Shown in pieces: positions 19,492-31,103 of a DNA stretch of 64,000 nt. The position numbers were made by a program, and so were the translations under genes. This stretch comes from Anthracocystis setariae. Lineage: Eukaryota; Basidiomycota; Ustilaginomycetes; Ustilaginales; Ustilaginaceae. Within the stretch, counting starts at the first letter, position 1. Each line of letters begins with the position of its first letter. The stretch spans positions 586,484-650,483 of the forward strand of contig CAKMXJ010000001.1 in assembly GCA_928724745.1 (NCBI GenBank), read 5' to 3'. The notes beneath the pieces are model-generated. The model did not search any database. It saw only the letters and a program-made list of their open reading frames with translations, and was not told the origin of the DNA.

Positions 19492-22167
19492 TTTGACCGT
19501 TGAGCGATTGGTTGGCGGCGGACACGGCTTGGAGATTGGGTGGGTGGTTGAAGAAGGAGGTTGTCGTCTTGAGTGTTGGCTTATCGGAGCGTCTTGGAGC
19601 TCTCAATGTATGAGCCGATTGTGACCCGAAGCTTTTCATGTGGGGTAAGATGCTGGCACATTACAGGGAGGCATATATAGAATCACACTTTGCCGACGCC
19701 CAACTCAAGTACAGGTACAGCACGACTCAAGAATCGACTCTCTTTTCCAACTTGAGAGGAAGCACGATCTCGTTCACCGCAGTCACCTGCGTACAACACT
19801 CGCTGTGTTGGGCGATGAGCTCTGGGCTGTTGTGGCTGTTTGTTGGCGGCATTTCGTGTGAAGGCGGCGTGCGTTTCGGTGCAAGTGGAGGATGGCGGCT
19901 CATGGACTGCGTTTAAAACTGCAGACACGAGATGCAAAATGAGAATATTTTGGTCTTGGCGTGCACTGTCAGAGAAAAGTGATATCATCGTTGTGCCAAA
20001 ATCCGTTTGCACAGCCAACATTTGCTGTGCCAGTCTATAAAAAGATCCACAGCACAGCGCAGTGCAGCATAGACTGTATCATACAAACCTGCTTACTCTC
20101 AGAAAGGTAGCCAATCCCGATCGTTGATGTTCCTGGCTCTAATCCGTTCGTTATGCATGGACGATTCGATCAGTCGAGAGCTTTGCGATGCAAGACTGAT
20201 GGCCAAGTTCGGATCAGCAGGTAGTACAGTAGTAGTAGCGTTGATTCATAAGATTCATCAACGAGGGTCTGCCTCTATCGTGGTGTCGTCCTGGCCAAGT
20301 GAAAGGAAACGAAGGGTGACATGTCGAAAGGCACGACCGTCGTTGTTAGACCGGGGCGACTCACCCGATCCAGAGTCTCATCGGGATCTTGATTGATCGG
20401 GGAAGAAAGCGAAAAAAACGCAAAGACCGATTTTATTACATTGAAAATCCGAACTTGGCGAAGCGGGTCACGTCGGACAAGATCTACAACGCAGTGCAGT
20501 GACAGCACGAGGGGCGCTTGTGGTCGTTTGAACCCCGGAGCCGACTTTTGGCATGAGCGACACGTCCCGTCAGGTCCCGTGAGCCGTCCTGAGACATACA
20601 ATGCCGATCTTGTCTCTGTTGTAGAGTTCTTATTAATACCATGCTTAAGCGAGGAAGCCCCCTCAGACAGTTTCGGACCCTGTCTTGAGCCCCCTGTTCT
20701 TGGTGCAGTGACGAATGACAGAACGAGTCAGGAGGTGAGCAGCTCTCGTTCGCGTCGTCAGGCGACATATTGTGACAGGAGTGCCGAAGATGTATGCTGG
20801 AGTTGATCGTACCGTTCGATACTGCAGCTCGACTTTTTCCGACTGGATCCTGCTGCTGGCAACCATTTCCTCGTTCTCATTCAAAGCACAACTTTGCACC
20901 AGAGAATGTGATTGTTTGTCAGTAACATGCCCTTGCGGCTCTCATCGCTGCTGAAGGTTTCCTGAGTTTATTTTGGGCGTGACAAAGCGCAATTCATTGT
21001 ACCACTTGACCGGCATTCCTGAAACACCCAATCGAATGTATACGATCGAGGTGGACAAAATACAGTCGATGGGATTTGCTACTAGATCACTTTAGAGCAG
21101 GCCGTCTCGGATGGGTATTGTCCTCAGTGGGGTGAAGTTCTGTACTGACAGTTGAAGACAGCACAAATGCGAAACAACACGGGAAGGGTTGGATGTTGAT
21201 GGTAGGAATTCTCTTGCAGATCTACTGTATGCGGACCTAACCTGGAGCCGCATGCATGCTGTTTTGATGTTCTTTGGAAGGAAAAAGCCACAGGCTTCGC
21301 GCTCGTTTATGCAGTCTTCCACCTTCCATCTTCAAACTCGAACGCGTCGATCGACATGGTGCGGCGCAGGGTCAGGCACCCATGCACTCGGCAAAACACG
21401 CGTTCGCTCTTTGAATTACAACCGTCGGAGCTGCGCAGCCCAAAAACGGCCCAAGGCACACACACACACACAGCACGGCGATTTGAGCGAGCCTGTCTTG
21501 TCCGACGACGCGCTGTCGAGCCTTGCAGATCAGTCCTGTTTGCTTTTTCCACACGCATCCGCACCGCATCAAGCCTCAAGCCTCGAAGCGACATGCGGCC
21601 CCGACGTCCCGTGCTAGATTCTCCGTCCGCTGGTTCGCGCCGCAAACATGTCATGCATTCCTTTTACAGTTCAGTTCAGTACAATGCAACGCTTGCTTGG
21701 CCTTTGTCTGACTGCGCCTCACGCATATTCTTTCTTCTGTCTTGGTCATTGTCACTTCGCTTGAGTGGATGTCGTCCAACCAATAGTGGACATTGCATCG
21801 CCCTCTATGCCGGTCTTCACACAGTCGGACTTGAGGCGACCTTACCAAAGTTCTTTCCGATCGCATATTTTCCGCAACGGCGAGCACGTCTCACTCTCGC
21901 GACTGACGAGCGTGATCCCAGCGAATGCAACCACCGCAGCGTTTTCGAGTGCAAATTAGACATGTGTTCCAGATGCGTTTTTCGAATCCAGCCCTCACAA
22001 ACTTGAGATTGCCAGAGTAGTGCCCCCCCCACAATATATATCCAGCCTCCTTCTTCGAGTCGGGGTTGTTTCATCACCCATCACTTGTCCTTCATCACAT
22101 TCCTTACGCTTGCGAGCATCCACAAAGTCTATCCTCCGCCACTGACGTGCTCTGTACGAATCTCGCA
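19492..22167. other. Long divergent intergenic region (spartin-like / chitin deacetylase)
   Basis: About 2.7 kb without a recognisable gene. Visible landmarks: TATAAAAAG at about 20,036-20,044 followed by a repetitive CACAGCACAGCGCAGTGCAG patch, a (CA)n tract near 21,459-21,472, and ATATATA at 22,034-22,040 before the chitin deacetylase. Open frames are short and mutually overlapping, without domain signals. A small or non-coding gene after the TATAAAAAG cannot be excluded. Confidence 0.45.
22034..22040 (+). promoter_or_regulatory. TATA-like element of chitin deacetylase gene
   Basis: ATATATA 128 bp upstream of the ATG, directly after a C8 run. Position and sequence fit a TATA box but no transcript start is known. 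Confidence 0.4.
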
Positions 22168-23391
22168 ATGCTTCGTTTCCTCCTCCTTGCCAGCATGGCT
22201 GGCTCTGCCCTGGCTGGCGACTTCAGCATCAAGATCCAGCCTAGACAGGTGACCAACCTCACCAACTACCCGCCTGGCTTTGCCGTCCCGACCCTAGAGC
22301 AAACACCACAGGTATGGATGGATGCGCTCAATGCTGCTGTTGCTGCTGGTAAGATCCCCAACATCCAGCCTGCGCAGAACGTCAACCAGAGCCCGGTCTA
22401 CGCCAACAACGGTGGTTTCGACAACGCCACCTGCTCTTGGACCGTCAACAAGTGCACTTCTCCCGACGACATCATCAATGCCCCAGACAATGTCATCGCC
22501 GTCAGTTTCGACGACGGTCCCACCGGTGACAGTGGTCCCCTCTACACGTTCCTCAACCAGAACGCCCAATCTGCCACGCACTTCATGATTGGTTCCAATG
22601 TTCAGGCTTACCCGCAACAGTTCGGCTTGGCAGTGTCGGAGGGCAACCAGCACTTCGCCGTCCACACCTGGTCGCATCAGCTTTGCACCACTCTCACCAA
22701 CCAGCAGCTCGTTGCCGAGTTGGGTTGGACCGCTCAGATCATTGCCGACTACTCGGGCGGCTACATCCCCACCTTCTGGCGCCCCCCTTACGGTGATGTC
22801 GACAACCGAGTTCGTGCTATCGCCAAGGTGCTCTTTGGTCTCGATACTGTCATCTGGAACGCGGACACCAACGATTGGTGCCTCAACGACGACGGAACTT
22901 CTTCGTGCCCTGGTGAGAACCCCGGCCAGGATTACGCTTCCGTCGCTGCCGCCGCGCAACAGGCTATCAATGGACCCAAGAGCCCCGGTGTTATGATGCT
23001 CGAGCACGAGCTTTCCACCTTCTCGGTCAAGATCTTCACTGACTACTACCCTAGCCTCAAGGGTCTCGGATGGACCGCCAAGAACATCCCCGACAGTTAC
23101 AACATGCCCTGGTACAAGAACGCCTGGAACAACAAGGCCACCCCTCAGAAGGGTACCATCCTCCAGACCTTCACCTTAGCCAACGGCGCCACCACCAACA
23201 CCACCACTACAAGCTCAGCTCCTGTCTCCAGCGCAACATCCTCGGCTAGCTCATCAGCATCCACCGCTAGCAGCTCTGCCAAGGCGCAGAAGGCTCAGCA
23301 AGACACTAGCGGCGCTGCAAGCTTCGGCCCTGCTTCGTTTGGCTTTGCAGGTCTCGCTACTGTTGCTGTTGCTGCCGCAGCGCTCCTCTAA
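22168..23391 (+). CDS. Chitin deacetylase, secreted and GPI-anchored (CE4)
   Basis: A 407-residue carbohydrate esterase family 4 enzyme. Signal peptide: MLRFLLLASMAGSALAG. The polysaccharide deacetylase domain carries motif 1 SFDDGP with the catalytic-base and metal Asp residues, motif 2 HTWSH with two metal His, motif 3 RPPYGD, motif 4 DTNDW and motif 5 LEHEL with the catalytic His. A Ser/Thr-rich stalk (~345-385) leads to a small-residue site and a hydrophobic tail (FGFAGLATVAVAAAALL), the signature of GPI anchoring. The enzyme turns cell-wall chitin into chitosan, which in plant-associated fungi can reduce recognition by host chitin receptors. The first ATG is 22168. The gene is intronless. 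Confidence 0.93.
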   Translation: MLRFLLLASMAGSALAGDFSIKIQPRQVTNLTNYPPGFAVPTLEQTPQVWMDALNAAVAAGKIPNIQPAQNVNQSPVYANNGGFDNATCSWTVNKCTSPDDIINAPDNVIAVSFDDGPTGDSGPLYTFLNQNAQSATHFMIGSNVQAYPQQFGLAVSEGNQHFAVHTWSHQLCTTLTNQQLVAELGWTAQIIADYSGGYIPTFWRPPYGDVDNRVRAIAKVLFGLDTVIWNADTNDWCLNDDGTSSCPGENPGQDYASVAAAAQQAINGPKSPGVMMLEHELSTFSVKIFTDYYPSLKGLGWTAKNIPDSYNMPWYKNAWNNKATPQKGTILQTFTLANGATTNTTTTSSAPVSSATSSASSSASTASSSAKAQKAQQDTSGAASFGPASFGFAGLATVAVAAAALL

Positions 23392-24237
23392 AATGTACCC
23401 CGTTTTCGTAAAGCACTGGACACTTTTTTATCACACTCTTTACAGTATACCCCGTAATTCAAATGATGAACACATATCCTTCTGCGCAAGGTGTCTGTCT
23501 GAGAATGCCATTCGGCCATCCAAGGTTAGGAGTATAGTTTTATTTGGTCAGAAGTCGGCAACGGCAAGCTTGTTTTTCTCCGAAATGTTTGTCTCGGGAA
23601 GCATGTCGGATTCCGATAAATTGGTTGATGAATGGCTACAGTATCGTAGTCGACTATTGTTTTGCTCACTATTCCTCGTTCTTGTAACCGAACGATCTGA
23701 TTTCAGCGCATGACCACTGCAAGCGATCTCGTTTCCCACTGGCTCTTGCAAAGGACCGAATTCATGCTGTGAACGGGTCACCGTCGAGCCCAAAAGCTTG
23801 AGACGAAGGCTTCTTCTGCAGTTCCATGCGATGTTTGACGTGATGCCAACTGATCCGATCGAAGCAGATCTCGATAGATCGCTCAAGTAGGGTCACCTCG
23901 ATTTCGCGAGACTGGAAACCAACACTATTTTGGAAAACGCGTTAACACAGTGCTGATCCCGATCTTCACGTGATCTGAGCTGGGCAAATTTTGAGACTGT
24001 GCGCTCTGAATGCTTCTAATGTGCTCGTTGGCCCATTCACCGCTCCTTCTCCTTCTCCTTCTCCTTCTCCACCTCTTGCATCGGCAACAAATTGTCACAA
24101 TCCCTCTTCACGCCCCTCGACGTCGGTTCTTCTTTGCATCTCTACTGCAGGCGACGAGTCAGTAGAAATCATCGATACCTAGCCTCAGCACCGATTTGCG
24201 CACTACGCGCAGTGGAGCAGCCATCACGCGCCTCGTC
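23392..24237. other. Intergenic, chitin deacetylase to NUP120
   Basis: About 850 bp; includes a CTCCTT repeat at 24,045-24,068. No gene recognised. The NUP120 promoter must lie here. Confidence 0.45.
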
Positions 24238-27200
24238 ATGCCGTTGCCATACACACCGTACAAGCTCGCATCAGCATCGCTGATAGCGCCTGCTTTACTG
24301 CAAAGCTCACAAAGCCCTGACGAAGACACGATCGCAGTTCCCACTCCTCAACATCCGGGTCTTGACAACGAGCCAGATCCTGTCAACATAGCCGCGCATC
24401 ATGCGATCGATGCTCGTCTCTACTTTCCCTCTTCGTCGTCCTATCAGTTTGATGGAGGTTACGTATTGGCACGGGTTGTAGCAGGAGGTAGGGAGCTTCA
24501 GCTTCGCTGGTCAACCATCCAAGATCCCGCCGCTGCTCATGGCTCGTCATCCAAAGCATTGGCATCCAAAGAACATAGCTTTGCAGCTTCGTTAGATCCA
24601 AAGCTCAGCTCAGAACCCCCAAGGACCTTCCTCTTCCCAGCACCCTTGCTACCAGGGCTGGGCATCTTCTCTGACCCATCTACAAATCGACTGTACGTCA
24701 TCGCCGTCACCACAACCGGCTTCCTGTATCGACTTGCCTTCTCTACACCCAATCTGTTCCACGACACACGATTGGGTTCCAACTGGTCTTCCGAGTACCG
24801 CATTCAACACATTGCATCTTCCGACTCACTACTGTCTGCTTCTATGCGCGGAGCCGCAAACGCAGCCCAGCTGTACGCGGTGGACTCTGGACTTGCACTT
24901 GTCACCTGTGCTGATGGCACCATCGTTAAGCTCAGCCGCTCGGGTGCTATGTCCAAGAAAGTCAACGATGGTACCTGGAAAGAGACCATACTTCGACCCA
25001 CTTCGTTCCTTTCTGGCGTCTCCCGCTTCTTCGGACGCTCCAACGCCGTCTCCGACTCGGAATCATCTCTCGACTACGCTCTGTCCCTTGACGTCTTTCC
25101 TGGCGAGGTCGGCAACGCCCTGGCATTTGCAGCAAGTCGCGATCGTAAACTTCGCGTATGGAACCTGTTGACCGACTCTTGCATCCGCACCATCGACCTT
25201 CCTCTGCAGATGGATACGGTTGCTTCGACCGAGAAGCAACTCATCATTGCAGACGATGACGCAGCTTCCACTCTTGACACCTCGGACGCCCAGGCTTACT
25301 TTAGCACCGTCTCTAGGCCATTCATCAAGGTTTTCACTCCTGGCTCGGATGACAAACAAGATTACGCACTCTATATCCTGGCCTACATTCCAGCATCCTT
25401 GCCTTCGGGCAACTTCTTTGCGCTCTACGGCGTCGTGCTTGAGGACACCAAAGGCTCCTCGGGCGGCCTCGGCGAGATCACACTTCTTTGGCAGAAGCGC
25501 TGCGATGCCGAAACGCGCGGACGAAACGTTGAGCTGCGAGACGTCGTATTCACACCGCAAGGTGAGCGTGGCGATGGTTGGGTGATGTGGGCTTTGTGGG
25601 ATGCTGGTGCTGGGCCGGTCCTCAAATATGCCAAGGTCGGCGTTGATAGTGCCAGTCCCGACGAGAGCGTTGTTAGCATACGTTCTGCCGCAGAGGACTT
25701 GTCCCAAGATGACTGGCGAACCGTTTCGTCTGAGCGCGTATATAGACCTCTCCACGGCGAGAATTTTGAAGCCACGCTCGAGGCGACCAAGGAGGTTATC
25801 GATGCTGCCGACATCTTCCTTGATCGTGTGCTCGAGCCTGGTCGTTTCTCTGAGGCGACGTTGCGATCAGCGCTGGCTACTTACAAAGAGGTCTCTGCCT
25901 CTACCTCGCGTCAACCTTCTACTTTGTACGCGAGTCTACGTGACGAGGTCGCTTCCGTCGTTGCAAGTGGATGCCAACTCGAGAATGACCCGCGAACGGG
26001 TGGTCCGATGTACGAGAAGCTGTATGCCTCGCGTGTTCGCGAATGGATGCGCTTCGTTGGTCTCGCCGAACAGATCGAGACATCGGCACGATGGCCCATC
26101 GGTTTGTCTCTTCCGATTTCTGGCTTCGAAGCTGGGGCTTCCGGTGAGGCTGCATCCGTTCCCCTGGTTGTTACTCGTGACACTGTCGCACTTCCGGTCA
26201 ACGAGGACGAAGCGAGCATCATTGAAAGGTTACAACGAAGTCTCTTCGACGCGTCGAGCAAGGCCCGCTCGGGCGTCACCTCTGCGTCTCAGATCGCGGC
26301 AAGCGAAGAGCGAGGACTTCTCATTCACGCCACTGACTCGCATCCTACCAACATTCTTCCAACTTTAGGTCAGGCGTCTGCCACTGTTGCCGAGGTATTG
26401 ACTCTGCTCGAATCGGCCTCGGACCTATCGGCATGCTTCACGGCACCGGAATTAGAGGCCTTCGCCGCTGGCCTACAGAACCTGTTATCGGAGCCCCTCA
26501 CCATTTCGGTCAAGGAGGCCATCGCCGATGTATGGACCAGCAACTTTGCGGCGCTTGGAGGCGAAATGGCTCAAGACATCACAGCTCGTACAGCATCTGA
26601 GCTCGGCGTCAGCCTGGACAGCACGTTGACCGACATGGCAGTGCTACTCAGCGAGGCCGTTAGCGATGCCGAGCCCCTTGCGTCAAGTTCGCCTATTTCC
26701 GCGACTGACTTGGGTTCTGCCCTGGCGGCGGATGCGCTTGTCCAAACGATCACCTCTCGTCACCGACTTGCAACTTCCTTCATGCTGCTTCTTACTGCGC
26801 TGGCGGCAGAAGACAGGATGGCCGAACTGGTGGAGAACGAGAGCACGCAGATCGCTGCTGCGCTGAGTATCTTCCAGTCTCTCAGTGCCGCCCTGAAGTT
26901 GGCAAGGACGGACGGAGTGGTCCAGGTAGCCGGCAGCGCGACCGGAATCACCGAGACGGACTCGATGGTAGCTCAACTCAACCAAATGTCGGTTGTAGGT
27001 CGCAAAAGCCGCGAACCGCATCACTTCGCTGCTCCAACACTGCTCCACCAATGCATGCGTGACGAGCTCCTGGCAACCTCGAAGGCTTCTATGGACGACG
27101 GAAGCCTGAGCTTGTCCGTCAAATCAACCGTACTCGGAAGCCTTTGGTCCTTAGGCTTGACTGACCTGCGCGAGGTGTTGGCACAAGGAGCGAAACCGTT

Positions 27201-29286
27201 GCTTCCCTACATGAACGAACGTCATACATCGATTGCCTTCGCTGTGCTGGTGCAAGGCTACCCACTTGCCGCCGAAACGCTGCTTTCCAGCTTTCCTGAG
27301 ACGCCGGCTGGAGAATATGTGCGAGCGCGGGCACTCGTTCAGCTTCAAAGGCTCGATGAAGCGAGCGCATCATTCGAGAAGGTGATCAGCGCGCTTGAGC
27401 TACAGGAATTGGCGCCACGTCGCAGTTCCAGGGGCCTCGAGAAGCTGTTGCCTTCCTCGATCGTATCCGTCCAGGGTGAGGAGTGCGTCGCCGCCTACTA
27501 CCGCCACGTAGCGCTCTTCTTCGAGCCCTTCGAAGCTCTCGAATACGTCATCCGATTTTGCCAGGCGAGCATTGATGCCTGCGGGACTTACGCCCACCAG
27601 CGTGGCGCTAAGCTTGCACCCGGTGGAACGGAAGCAGACCTGCTCGAGACTGCTGGGCCTAAAGAGGTGTGGTTCAAGATCTTCCGTTGTCAGCTGGCGC
27701 TGGACGATTTCGAGGCTGCATATGCCACCGTCATGGCAACGCCGTACGAAGGCGTGCGTAAAGACTGTCTGCGAAACTTGGTCAGCGTCATGTGCGAAGA
27801 GGGATACATTCAACCTCTGCTCCACTTTACTTTTCCTGGATTGCAGAGCGAAGTGGAGAAGACACTTTCTTTCAAAGCGCGCAACTCAGACCCTCTCTCG
27901 ACACCGAACTACTATGCGGTGCTCTACTCCTACCACGTCTTCCGTGGCGACCTAAAGTCGGCCGGTGCGGTCATGTATCAGCATGCAGAGAGGCTCGGAG
28001 AGCTGCACAGATCGGGCCCCACAGGATCCGATGGCATCGATCCGTTGGAACGCTTCATGGTCGTAGCCGTAGAACAGGCGCAGAGCTACCTTGCAGCCAT
28101 CAACGCTCTCACCATGCTCAAGCACGAGAACGCGTGGTTTGCTCACGCTGCAAATTCCGAGGAATCGCCTGCAGCCGACGGTGTTGACTCGCTGTTTGAG
28201 GCGTCATCTTCGGTGCGCAACGGTGCGACGTCAGGAAAACAAACGAGCAGCCTGACGCGTTATATTCCGGCTTCGGCGTACAGTCAACGTGTGCGAGAGA
28301 TTCGAGTGGTTTCGGTTGACGATGTGCGTCGGGAGTATACGCTGGCGCTGGCGCGTCTGGAATTGGTGAAGCGGTATCCAGACTTGGCCTACTCTACCAC
28401 GGTGCTGCGACCGTCGGACGCAGTGCTTCTGTTTGTCAACAGCGACGCGTACGACTCGGCGTTCAACATGGCATGGAGCTTGGGCGTTGACATGACCCCG
28501 ATCTTCTCGGCTCTGACGGTCAAAGCGGTGGCTCTGTCGCGAGCCAAGCTGAACCGTGACGGTGCCAAGCAAAGAAACAGTAAGAACAAGATGACCAACG
28601 GCGATGCGGATGGTAAGCAGGCGAACGAAGATGACGTGCATCCGGAGATTGCCGCTCTGGAGGAAGCAGATGAAGATTTGCTGGAGCCTGAGGCGGTTTT
28701 CCTGACCTTGTCCGAGAAGTCGGCGGATTGGCAGGGCTCGGCAGCGGAGCGAGCTTGGCGATATGTGCGCTACCATCTGGAGATGCACGATTCTGAGGAG
28801 GACGGCAAGTACTACCGTGTGGTGCTGTCGAGAGCGTCGGCATTGGATCACGCTGTAACGCCGGCCTGGTTGACGGAATGGTTCAGCCGCACCAACAACA
28901 GCGATGTTCTTCTGCGCGTTTGGATCGACAACCAGCTGATCATTGAAGCGGCTCGATTCGCCACCAAGTGGCTCGAGAACGGCACGGCTCGAGCATCTTG
29001 TCTCACTCGCACGAACGAGCAGTGCATCTCGAGTCACATTGTTGACACGCTACTGATCAATCTGGACGAGAAGGCGGGAACGGTGGTGGCATCGAAGAAG
29101 GAGGAAGCTATGGAGGCCAAGACTGCGCTTCAACAGGCTCGACAGAAGTATGTTGATGCGCTGGCGGCTCGTTCAAGGACGTTGAAGCGTCAAGCGGAAC
29201 AGGATGCTTTCCGACAGGAAAAACGACGTGAGCAGCAGATCGAGTCCAGATCGGAACGAGCTGGTGCAAGTCTTGGAGCGTACTAA
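24238..29286 (+). CDS. NUP120: Nucleoporin Nup120 / Nup160
   Basis: A 1,682-residue intronless protein, the largest gene here. The N-terminal ~500 residues have beta-propeller character (NRLYVIAVTTTGFLYRLAFS; a WD-like SRDRKLRVWNLLTDSCIRTI), followed by DRVLEPGRFSEATLRSALAT, a Nup160/Nup120 signature, and then a long alpha-helical solenoid. A charged insert lies at ~1440-1475 and a Lys/Glu/Gln-rich helix closes the protein. Nup120 is a Y-complex (Nup84/Nup107) scaffold subunit of the nuclear pore. The first ATG is 24238; in-frame codons upstream lack an ATG. The uninterrupted 5-kb frame shows that sequence quality is good in this part of the window. Confidence 0.85.
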   Translation: MPLPYTPYKLASASLIAPALLQSSQSPDEDTIAVPTPQHPGLDNEPDPVNIAAHHAIDARLYFPSSSSYQFDGGYVLARVVAGGRELQLRWSTIQDPAAAHGSSSKALASKEHSFAASLDPKLSSEPPRTFLFPAPLLPGLGIFSDPSTNRLYVIAVTTTGFLYRLAFSTPNLFHDTRLGSNWSSEYRIQHIASSDSLLSASMRGAANAAQLYAVDSGLALVTCADGTIVKLSRSGAMSKKVNDGTWKETILRPTSFLSGVSRFFGRSNAVSDSESSLDYALSLDVFPGEVGNALAFAASRDRKLRVWNLLTDSCIRTIDLPLQMDTVASTEKQLIIADDDAASTLDTSDAQAYFSTVSRPFIKVFTPGSDDKQDYALYILAYIPASLPSGNFFALYGVVLEDTKGSSGGLGEITLLWQKRCDAETRGRNVELRDVVFTPQGERGDGWVMWALWDAGAGPVLKYAKVGVDSASPDESVVSIRSAAEDLSQDDWRTVSSERVYRPLHGENFEATLEATKEVIDAADIFLDRVLEPGRFSEATLRSALATYKEVSASTSRQPSTLYASLRDEVASVVASGCQLENDPRTGGPMYEKLYASRVREWMRFVGLAEQIETSARWPIGLSLPISGFEAGASGEAASVPLVVTRDTVALPVNEDEASIIERLQRSLFDASSKARSGVTSASQIAASEERGLLIHATDSHPTNILPTLGQASATVAEVLTLLESASDLSACFTAPELEAFAAGLQNLLSEPLTISVKEAIADVWTSNFAALGGEMAQDITARTASELGVSLDSTLTDMAVLLSEAVSDAEPLASSSPISATDLGSALAADALVQTITSRHRLATSFMLLLTALAAEDRMAELVENESTQIAAALSIFQSLSAALKLARTDGVVQVAGSATGITETDSMVAQLNQMSVVGRKSREPHHFAAPTLLHQCMRDELLATSKASMDDGSLSLSVKSTVLGSLWSLGLTDLREVLAQGAKPLLPYMNERHTSIAFAVLVQGYPLAAETLLSSFPETPAGEYVRARALVQLQRLDEASASFEKVISALELQELAPRRSSRGLEKLLPSSIVSVQGEECVAAYYRHVALFFEPFEALEYVIRFCQASIDACGTYAHQRGAKLAPGGTEADLLETAGPKEVWFKIFRCQLALDDFEAAYATVMATPYEGVRKDCLRNLVSVMCEEGYIQPLLHFTFPGLQSEVEKTLSFKARNSDPLSTPNYYAVLYSYHVFRGDLKSAGAVMYQHAERLGELHRSGPTGSDGIDPLERFMVVAVEQAQSYLAAINALTMLKHENAWFAHAANSEESPAADGVDSLFEASSSVRNGATSGKQTSSLTRYIPASAYSQRVREIRVVSVDDVRREYTLALARLELVKRYPDLAYSTTVLRPSDAVLLFVNSDAYDSAFNMAWSLGVDMTPIFSALTVKAVALSRAKLNRDGAKQRNSKNKMTNGDADGKQANEDDVHPEIAALEEADEDLLEPEAVFLTLSEKSADWQGSAAERAWRYVRYHLEMHDSEEDGKYYRVVLSRASALDHAVTPAWLTEWFSRTNNSDVLLRVWIDNQLIIEAARFATKWLENGTARASCLTRTNEQCISSHIVDTLLINLDEKAGTVVASKKEEAMEAKTALQQARQKYVDALAARSRTLKRQAEQDAFRQEKRREQQIESRSERAGASLGAY

Positions 29287-30033
29287 TCGACCAGCATCGT
29301 TGGCATCGTCGGTGCTGTGGCTGTAATCCAAACTTTGATATCATGCTATCATCACAGTGAAGAGCCTATGCGGGTTATGAGTTTGACACAGGCAAGGGTT
29401 GAGAAGCAGGAGCGAATGAAGTTTTCGAATCTGGTCGCGGAGATCATCGGCTGCGATCTCGATTTGATCCCGCGGGGGGGGGGGGCGGATATGCAGGGAT
29501 GACTGTAAGCCGCGTGAGATTGCATTGCTTGGAAGCCGTATGATGAACAAGGTGGAAAGGGACAGGAGAAAGCGCAACGCTGGTGTCAGCTGGGAATTGC
29601 TGTAGTACTCGGTTCGGACGTGGGAGGCGAGAATGGCCGGTCGCGCAAAGACATGGAAGTGGCGCCGTTGTTGTCAGATCGTACAGTAGTAACGAGGGTA
29701 GTGACTGGAGCGGATTCTTGCTTTCCCGTGCGAGCCACCGCCTAGCATCGCAACCACTGCGGCCGAAGGGACTTGACGTTGTTGGGCCCAAGATGTGATT
29801 GAGGGAGTGAATTAAGTAAAACCCATCTGGTTGCAGAGCGCTTTCGGAAAAGACGGAAAGAATGAGGCTGCCGGACTGAAATGCGTGCCACCCCACTTGG
29901 CGTAAGAGGTGATTTACTGTAATTGTGAATGGGTTGAGTGTGTTTAGCCCACACAGACCGAATTTTAATTTTCGGTTTATGTTTGAATTTGTCTTTCTTT
30001 TTGTGCAAAGCTGGTGCTGAACCGAAGCAGTGG
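29287..30033. other. Intergenic, NUP120 3' flank up to the YR retroelement
   Basis: About 750 bp with a G13 run at 29,473-29,485. No gene recognised; ends exactly where the terminal B2 repeat of the retroelement begins. Confidence 0.45.
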
Positions 30034-30137
30034 TCCGTCGCCAGACTAGGTGAATCACAAGGAGGAAGACACGGGAAGGGAATGGAATTGCCGGTAGCAA
30101 GAGCGTGCTCTAAGGCTCTAAGGCTCCCGGACCCGCC
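30034..30137 (-). repeat. Terminal repeat B2 of the YR retroelement
   Basis: 104 bp, identical by eye to B1 at 30371-30474 (offset 337). It forms the 3' outer end of the element on the minus strand. It contains a CTCTAAGG duplication. Confidence 0.9.
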
Positions 30138-30204
30138 GTAGGGAGGGCCGGACGAGCGCAGCGGAGCGAAGCGAGGCGTACAAAGGGTGGGAAGCAGGGT
30201 GGGA

Positions 30205-30370
30205 AACTAAAATTTTTGCCTAAGCGAGCCTGGGATCAGCGCGGCTAAGCAGAGACGCGATGAGGAGGAGAGAGAGAGAGAGAGAGAGCGGAGTGCAAAA
30301 ATTGGTAAAAGGTCACCCAGGCTCGCTAAACGGACGATGTCACGTGTCGACTATCGCACGAGACAGACCA
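30205..30370 (-). repeat. Internal repeat A2 of the YR retroelement
   Basis: 166 bp matching A1 at 44800-44965. It includes a (GA)n tract and an 11-bp inverted repeat GCGAGCCTGGG / CCCAGGCTCGC that could form a hairpin. Confidence 0.9.
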
Positions 30371-30474
30371 TCCGTCGCCAGACTAGGTGAATCACAAGGA
30401 GGAAGACACGGGAAGGGAATGGAATTGCCGGTAGCAAGAGCGTGCTCTAAGGCTCTAAGGCTCCCGGACCCGCC
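30371..30474 (-). repeat. Internal repeat B1 of the YR retroelement
   Basis: 104 bp copy of B2, lying downstream of the recombinase stop and directly touching A2. Confidence 0.9.
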
Positions 30475-31098
30475 AAGCCCTTCCAGAGCGGTTGTGCAGC
30501 AAGTCCCGGTTCTGGAGCTGTGAGGCCGGGTGCCCTGGTCTCGGCCAGAGGGGCGAAACCTAAGGACCTGGGTGTGTCCGCGAACCGAAGACAAACTGGG
30601 CAGCGAGGCGGCTCGTCTCCGCCTCGGGCTGATCGATATAGCGCTTGTAGCAGTCTGATGACCAGCGGCCAAGAGTCTGGATGACTGGGGCAGGGGCGCC
30701 AACGAAAGCCGCCCAGGACGCCGCGCCACGTCGAAAGGAGTGGCCTGCGTAGTTGGACTCCTGGAGACCGAGACGGGAGAGCAGCGAGCGGAGGATGCCA
30801 AGGAAACGAGGCCGGGAGAAGGGTGTGCCTCGATCCAGGACAAACAGGGGCTCCGAGAGGGGGCGCCCGGCGCAGACTGCTTTAAGAGCGGTGAAGGGAC
30901 AGGTGCTGCCACCTGTGTAGGGGACGACCAGGTCGGTGCCGCGGCCGAACGGGTCGGTTTTTGAGCGGGGGAGACGGACGACGGCGAAGCGCGCGTGCCA
31001 CTTGACGGACGCAACCTGGAGGGTGGTGGCAGGGTCAAAGTGCGACCACGTGAACTCGCCGCAGCGCAGGAAACAGGCGTAGGCAAGCGTGAAAGCAG

Positions 31099-31103
31099 AG
31101 GCG
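31099..31103. repeat. Target-site duplication AGGCG, left copy
   Basis: Five bases immediately before the 5' LTR, repeated at 40771-40775 immediately after the 3' LTR. Confidence 0.92.
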
